Below, one piece after another: positions 59,118 to 64,000 of a DNA stretch of 64,000 bases (position 1 is its first letter; the number at the start of each line of letters is the position of its first letter). This DNA is from Tetmemena sp. SeJ-2015. Taxonomy: Eukaryota; Ciliophora; Spirotrichea; Sporadotrichida; Oxytrichidae. The notes beneath the pieces are model-generated. The model made no database searches and was not told the origin of the DNA. It saw nothing but the letters and a program-made list of their open reading frames with translations. The stretch spans positions 1 to 64,000 of the forward strand of contig JAJKFJ010021740.1 of the NCBI GenBank assembly GCA_027382625.1, given 5' to 3'. The position numbers were made by a program, and so were the translations under genes.

Positions 59118-60937
59118 ATGGCATCCACTGCAGGTAAGTTTAGAGTCTTGAATTCTATTTCTGAATAATGACAGATATGTGATTAGTCTAATATATTGTT
59201 TCTTGTAGATGATCATGCACTGATGATCAAGACTATTTCAGAGGTCGTTCAAAATTTAATCCAATCTTATGACAGAGGTGAGCAAATCAACTTAACAAAG
59301 CTAAAGACTAAAATTGCCGCAAAGAATAAGCTTAAAAAGATGCCCAAAATCGTCGATATTCTAGCTGCTCTTCCAGAAAATTACAAGGATAAGCTTAATC
59401 CAATCCTTAAAGGAAAGCCTATCAGAACTGCTAGTGGTGTTGCTGTTGTAGCAATTATGATATTTTATTTAATTAGAATTATGAGTAAGCCTCATAGGTG
59501 CCCTCATATTGCTATGACAGGTAACATCTGCGTGTATTGTCCAGGAGGCCCAGACTCCGATTTTGAATACTCAACTCAAAGCTACACTGGCTATGAGCCT
59601 ACTTCAATGAGGGCAATTAGAGCTAGATATAATCCATATCTCTAAACTAGAGACAGAGTGGAATAGTTGAAACGACTGGGTCATGATACTGATAAAGTAG
59701 AGTTTATCGTAATGGGTGGAACTTTCTTGAGTTTAGACTAGCAATACAGAGACTATTTCATCAGAAACTTACATGATGCTCTCTCAGGGCACTCTTCTAA
59801 TTCAATCTAAGAAGCTATAGCATACTCTGAACAATCAAAGTCTAAGTGTATAGGAATTACAATTGAAACAAGACCTGATTATTGTCTCAAGCCTCATCTT
59901 AATTTTTGAATAATTTAATGATATGCTGAACTATGGTTGCACTAGAATTGAAATAGGAGTGCAAAGCATTTACGAGGATATAGCTAGAGATACAAACAGA
60001 GGCCACACAGTTCAAGCAGTCTCTCAATGCTTCTAGCTAGCGAAGGATTGTGGTTTTAAAGTTATCGCTCATATGATGCCTGATTTGCCTAATATGGGAT
60101 TAGAAAGAGATATCGAAGGTTTTAAGGAATATTTTGAGAATCCAGATTTCAGAACTGATGGCTTAAAGGTCTATCCAACTTTGGTCATCAGAGGTACAGG
60201 TCTCTATGAGCTATGGAAAACTGGAAAGTATAAGAACTATGACCCTAACACCTTAATTGATTTGGTGGCTAAAATTCTGGCTCTCGTTCCTCCTTGGGTG
60301 AGAATTTACAGAGTTTAGAGAGATATTCCCATGCCTATAGTAACATCTGGCGTGGAACATGGAAACTTGAGAGAACTTGCTCTGAAGAGAATGAAAGACT
60401 TGAACTTACCTTGCAGAGATGTGAGAACCAGAGAAGTAGGAATTCAAGAGATTCATAATAAAGTTACTCCTGAGAATGTTGAATTAATTCGAAGAGATTA
60501 CTATGCTAATGGAGGATGGGAGACTTTTATTGCTTACGAGGATCCTAAGCAGGATATTTTAATTGGCCTGTTGAGACTTAGAAAATGCTCTGAAGCAGGA
60601 ACCTTTAAGCAAGAGCTTGTAGGAGCATCGATAGTTCGTGAGCTTCATGTCTATGGAAGTATTGTACTTTTAAATATTTTTACCTATCCATTCTAGAGAC
60701 CCAAATAAGTTTTAGCATTAAGGTTTTGGAACTATGCTAATGGAAGAGGCTGAGAGAATAGCCAGAGAGGAGCATGGATCATACAAGCTAGCAGTTATAT
60801 CAGGAGTAGGCACCAGACACTATTACAGAAAACTCGGGTATGAATTAGAGAACACATATATGGTCAAGTAACCTTTACCCATTTTTTAATCCTAATATGT
60901 TTTAAAGCATAGTGTTTACTTAAACAACGATGATTGA
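59118..60937 (+). CDS. elp3: Elongator subunit ELP3 (tRNA wobble-uridine modification)
   Basis: Radical-SAM plus GNAT enzyme for cm5U-type wobble modification. MASTA, intron 59134-59208 (GTAAGT...TTGTAG), then [18 protein letters not shown]. Radical SAM core: [20 protein letters not shown] has the C-x9-C-x2-C iron-sulphur cysteines; [34 protein letters not shown] and [15 protein letters not shown] follow. The GNAT part holds [31 protein letters not shown] and [15 protein letters not shown]. IESs: TTAAT (59899/59915, 16 bp) gives [17 protein letters not shown] (60665/60681, 16 bp) gives [14 protein letters not shown]. The family normally ends at YMVK; here TAA reads as Gln and the frame runs on to TGA 60935, so the true end may be set by an unseen IES. 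Confidence 0.97.
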
Positions 60938-61215
60938 AGAAAAATTTAATAATTAATTGAGTTATTCATTAAATTTAACAGCTAATCATTAAATAAATTC
61001 TTAACTATAATACTCTCCGAACTTACTCGAAATTATGTTTTCATATTTATATATAAACAAAATCAATTTAAAATCAATTTAAGTTATATCTTTAGGTTAA
61101 ATGATTTTCATACTAAAAATTTTAGAATTGACTTATATTTTTATATATCGATTTTAAATTAATATCTGAAAATAATGATAGGAAATCACTCCCTCGACTA
61201 AAATCAGAAACACTG
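60938..61215. other. AT-rich intergenic region
   Basis: Between ELP3 and the Cdc20/Cdh1 gene; long A/T runs and no protein-like frame until about 61190. Presumably promoter of the latter. Confidence 0.35.
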
Positions 61216-61218
61216 TGT

Positions 61219-63503
61219 TGCCATAAACGAAAGATATTTCGGGCAAAGAGTTCAATCGAATTTTTCTTCGCTTGACTACAATCCATTCATCAATTTTCAA
61301 AAACCACCTATCTATCAGTCTCTCACAAGTTCTCATGGTCCTATGGATTCAACTGCCAATAGTTCTAGCTATAACAGCAAGCTTATTTCTGGATAATGCT
61401 CATCAGCATCATCTATTTAAGCTTCAAAAGTATAATAAGTTTTTTTTCTCCAAAAATATTTTCTTCAAGGTCTAATTCTATCACTTACAACTTTTTATAA
61501 TACTCTTAACTTTTCCAAGGCCTGTGCCCAAAACGACATTTTGCCAAAGCAAACACGCCAAAGCAGTCAGAAAGAAAACTCCAGCTTGCAAAGTAATATG
61601 AATCAACTCTCTAAGGGAGCTAGCAGAAGTTCTTGCTTGAGCTCTAAAAGATCTATAATTTCTACTAGTTCTCTGTCTAATGGTCGTTAATCTGTTCTAA
61701 GTTAAGACTCTTGCGCGTAAAATTCTAGTAGGAGCAGCAGTAACACTTTTAAAGGGGATCGATTCATTCCTTACAGAGGAACTCAAGACAACTTTATGGA
61801 GGAGTATATTATCAACAACGATCACCCATTTACCTAAGCCAAAAAATAGCTCAAGTAAAGCCGTTAGCCCAATTCTCTGCAAACTTAACAACCCAACAAT
61901 AATAACTAGCTTTCAAACGGATAGTTGCCAGAGGCAAACTAGAGACCACCTAATTCCAATAACGAGGATAACTCTCATATTTCTCAGTCAAATATCAGCA
62001 ATAGCAATGAGCCCTCTTCTGTCGCATATCTTCAAGCCACACCAAATGAAAGCAACAGTAGCTAAGGGTCACCTTCGCTAGATCATATTCAATATTCTCG
62101 AGGTTCAGGCAATAAGATCAAGCAAACCTTTTAAGAATTTATCGCGGAGAGTTTATTTACAAGTACAAGAGGTTCTCCTAACACGCTTACTTTAAAAGAA
62201 GCTGAAGAAGAGGAACATCAGCTTAGATCTAAGGCTTTCATAAGTAAACCTTCGAAAAAGTAAAGAATACTGACTTTCAAAGAGAAAAAAGGATGCTAGA
62301 CTCTTTCTTTGCAAAATAACCTCTCTCTAATAAGTTCAATAGCCTAAGAAAAAAGTTAGATCTAGTAAAAGAGCATACGTTATATTCCTTAAGTTCCAGA
62401 AAAAATTTTAGATGCTCCAGATCTTCTCGATGACTACTATCTAAATCTTCTTGATTGGAGCTAAGAGAATATACTTGCCGTCTGCCTTGCACAAACAGTG
62501 TATCTATGGAACTCTAAATCAGGTGAAATCAAGTAATTGTTTGACTCAGAAAATGAGTTAGATTATGTTACCTCTGTTTCATGGATGAACGGATCAAGCT
62601 AAGTATTAGCAATTGGAACTTAGAGTAAGCAGATCCATTTGTGGGATACTTAGAAATTTTCTCATATTTAAACTCTTGCAGATTAACATACTGAGAGAGT
62701 AAGTTCCTTAAGCTGGAATCCTACTCACACTTCTATTTTAAGCTCAGGATCTCTTGACTCATTCATACATAATAACGATGTGAGAATCAGACAAAGAGAT
62801 AGCATTGTTTGCACCTTTAAAGCCCATAGGCAAGAGGTCTGTGGCCTTAAATGGAGTCCAGATGGCTCTCAGCTCGCAAGTGGAGGCAATGATAACTTAC
62901 TTTGCATTTGGGACATCAATAGCAGAATAACAGGATTGAATTAACAGAGGAATATCAACTAAACTTCTCAAGTCTATGGACCTAAGTTTTGCCTTGCTGA
63001 CCATAATGCTGCAGTCAAAGCTCTTTCATGGTGTCCTTGGTAAAAGAATCTCCTTGCTTCGGGAGGAGGTTCAAGAGACTAATGCATCAAGATTTAATTA
63101 TTTAAAAAAGTTTTGGAACACTGAAACTGGAATGCTAGTTAGCTCAACCTAAACTGACTCTTAAGTATGTGCTCTTTAGTGGAATCCTTTCGAAAAGGAA
63201 ATTCTCTCTTCCCACGGGTTTATAAATAATCAACTATCAATATGGAAATACCCTTCAATGAAAAAAGTTGCAGACCTAAGAGGACACACTAGCAGAGTTC
63301 TTCATTTGGCTTTGAGTCCTGATGGTACGACTGTTGCAAGTGCAGCGGCTGACGAAACCTTGAGGTTTTGGAAAGTATTTCAGCCTCCTCTTGCAAAGTC
63401 TAATACCTAGAAAGACTCAAAAGGGCAAAGTTCTAAGAATATTCCACTCTCAGAAAGTTCAAGGCTTTTCTAAAATCCTACATCGTTTGCCTCTCTTCGC
63501 TGA
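61219..63503 (+). CDS. Cdc20/Cdh1-family APC/C activator (WD40)
   Basis: Recruits substrates to the anaphase-promoting complex. A long Ser/Asn/Gln-rich N-terminus includes SQKENSS (a KEN box) and [10 protein letters not shown], a C-box (DR[FY]IP.R) that binds the APC/C. Then [22 protein letters not shown], the block that opens the Cdc20/Cdh1 propeller, and WD repeats [131 protein letters not shown]. An IES with AAG ends (63089/63108, 19 bp) restores [10 protein letters not shown]. Ends SFASLR: a Leu-Arg tail where the family has Ile-Arg. Another AT-rich insert at ~61436-61515 is a probable IES. The start is uncertain; [10 protein letters not shown] (61344) is one option. Confidence 0.93.
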
Positions 63504-63790
63504 TACCAAAATGCTTATAAATACAAAATTTTATCAATGCAATGTAATTAGAATACTTTCCAATAATTTATTCTCCTCTCAATTCATCAGCTTAAGTGCA
63601 AATGCAGCAAAATCAGAATTAATTGAAATTCTAAAAATGTATTCAAAGTACTCGGTATCAATACCAAATAATTTACAAACTACTCGGCCTCCAGCATATC
63701 GAGACTAATCTAGTCTTATTACGCCTAGTCATTTGCAAAATATGAACGCTCGTAAGAATCTCTTGAAATTATATTAAGTTAGATCACAGC
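63504..63790. other. Spacer after the APC/C activator
   Basis: AT-rich to mixed sequence downstream of the Cdc20/Cdh1 stop. One frame stays open across it (SNNLQTTRPPAYRDQSS...), but it overlaps the end of the previous gene in another frame and is probably not coding as a whole. Confidence 0.35.
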
Positions 63791-63817
63791 ATGCCTGGTG
63801 CTCATTGAGATCTTTCA

Positions 63818-64000
63818 ATGTGGAAACCGTTGATGGCTGATGAAATGTTAAAATCATTTGACATGAGAAAGTACAATTCTGAGAAGAAAATAGAGAATTA
63901 TAAATGGATGGTACCTAATGATTTCAAGAGAGAGGGATATTACTACAATGTTTTCAATTCTCATCATCATTTAAATCCAGTTAACACAAAGCCAAGTAAA
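63818..64000 (+). CDS. Start of an unrecognised gene, cut by the window edge
   Basis: From ATG 63818: MWKPLMADEMLKSFDMRKYN, KKIENYKWMVPNDFKREGYY and YNVFNSHHHLNPVNTKPSK, continuing past 64000. An upstream in-frame ATG at 63791 (MPGAH) is separated by TGA, unless a 9 bp insert with TT ends is removed. Charged and aromatic, no signal peptide; no family recognised from this piece. Confidence 0.6.
   Translation, partial: MWKPLMADEMLKSFDMRKYNSEKKIENYKWMVPNDFKREGYYYNVFNSHHHLNPVNTKPSK

Overview
The window reads as germline (micronuclear) DNA of a spirotrich ciliate, most like the Oxytricha/Stylonychia group. Three things point there. Genes are readable only if TAA and TAG mean Gln and TGA alone is stop. 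Spliceosomal introns are very short (about 25-150 nt, GT...AG). Most genes are interrupted by short AT-rich inserts (internal eliminated sequences, IESs) bounded by 2-12 bp direct repeats (pointers); removing one repeat plus the insert restores the reading frame and conserved protein motifs. No telomere repeats were seen, so the window is internal to a long chromosome.

Layout. 1-15 kb is germline-type: a ~181 bp tandem satellite (1-~940), a decayed Tc1/mariner-type (TBE-like) transposase (~1.3-1.8 kb), a scrambled glutathione S-transferase gene whose six segments lie in the order 1-3-5-2-4-6 (2.5-3.4 kb), long AT-rich DNA, a second scrambled gene for a Q/N-rich protein spread over 6-10.5 kb, and a minus-strand gene of unknown function (12.7-15.0 kb). 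From 15.1 kb on, genes are dense, mostly unscrambled, on both strands: Rab GTPase, DRC8/EFCAB2-like EF-hand protein, four-helix membrane protein, ARF-like GTPase (-), Fes1/HSPBP1-like Hsp70 exchange factor (-), glutathione synthetase, a Q/S-rich protein (-), a long kinesin/coiled-coil locus (-, 25.9-35.7 kb), two charged structural-type proteins, a small protein, NAA20 (NatB catalytic subunit), SEC15 exocyst subunit, a basic protein (-), EBP2, a Pet127-like protein, another unknown (-), a glutamine-amidotransferase-like protein (-), an SLC22-like transporter, sideroflexin, syntaxin-16 (-), ELP3, a Cdc20/Cdh1 APC/C activator, and the start of a further gene at the right edge.

The genes are unrelated housekeeping and ciliary functions, not operons. 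Functional links are limited: Rab, ARL, SEC15 and syntaxin-16 all serve membrane traffic; GST and glutathione synthetase share glutathione; the Fes1-like gene and glutathione synthetase are divergently transcribed across a region holding a five-unit heat-shock element. All reading was done by eye; joins were judged by pointer identity, frame and protein family fit. No alignment or search was run.
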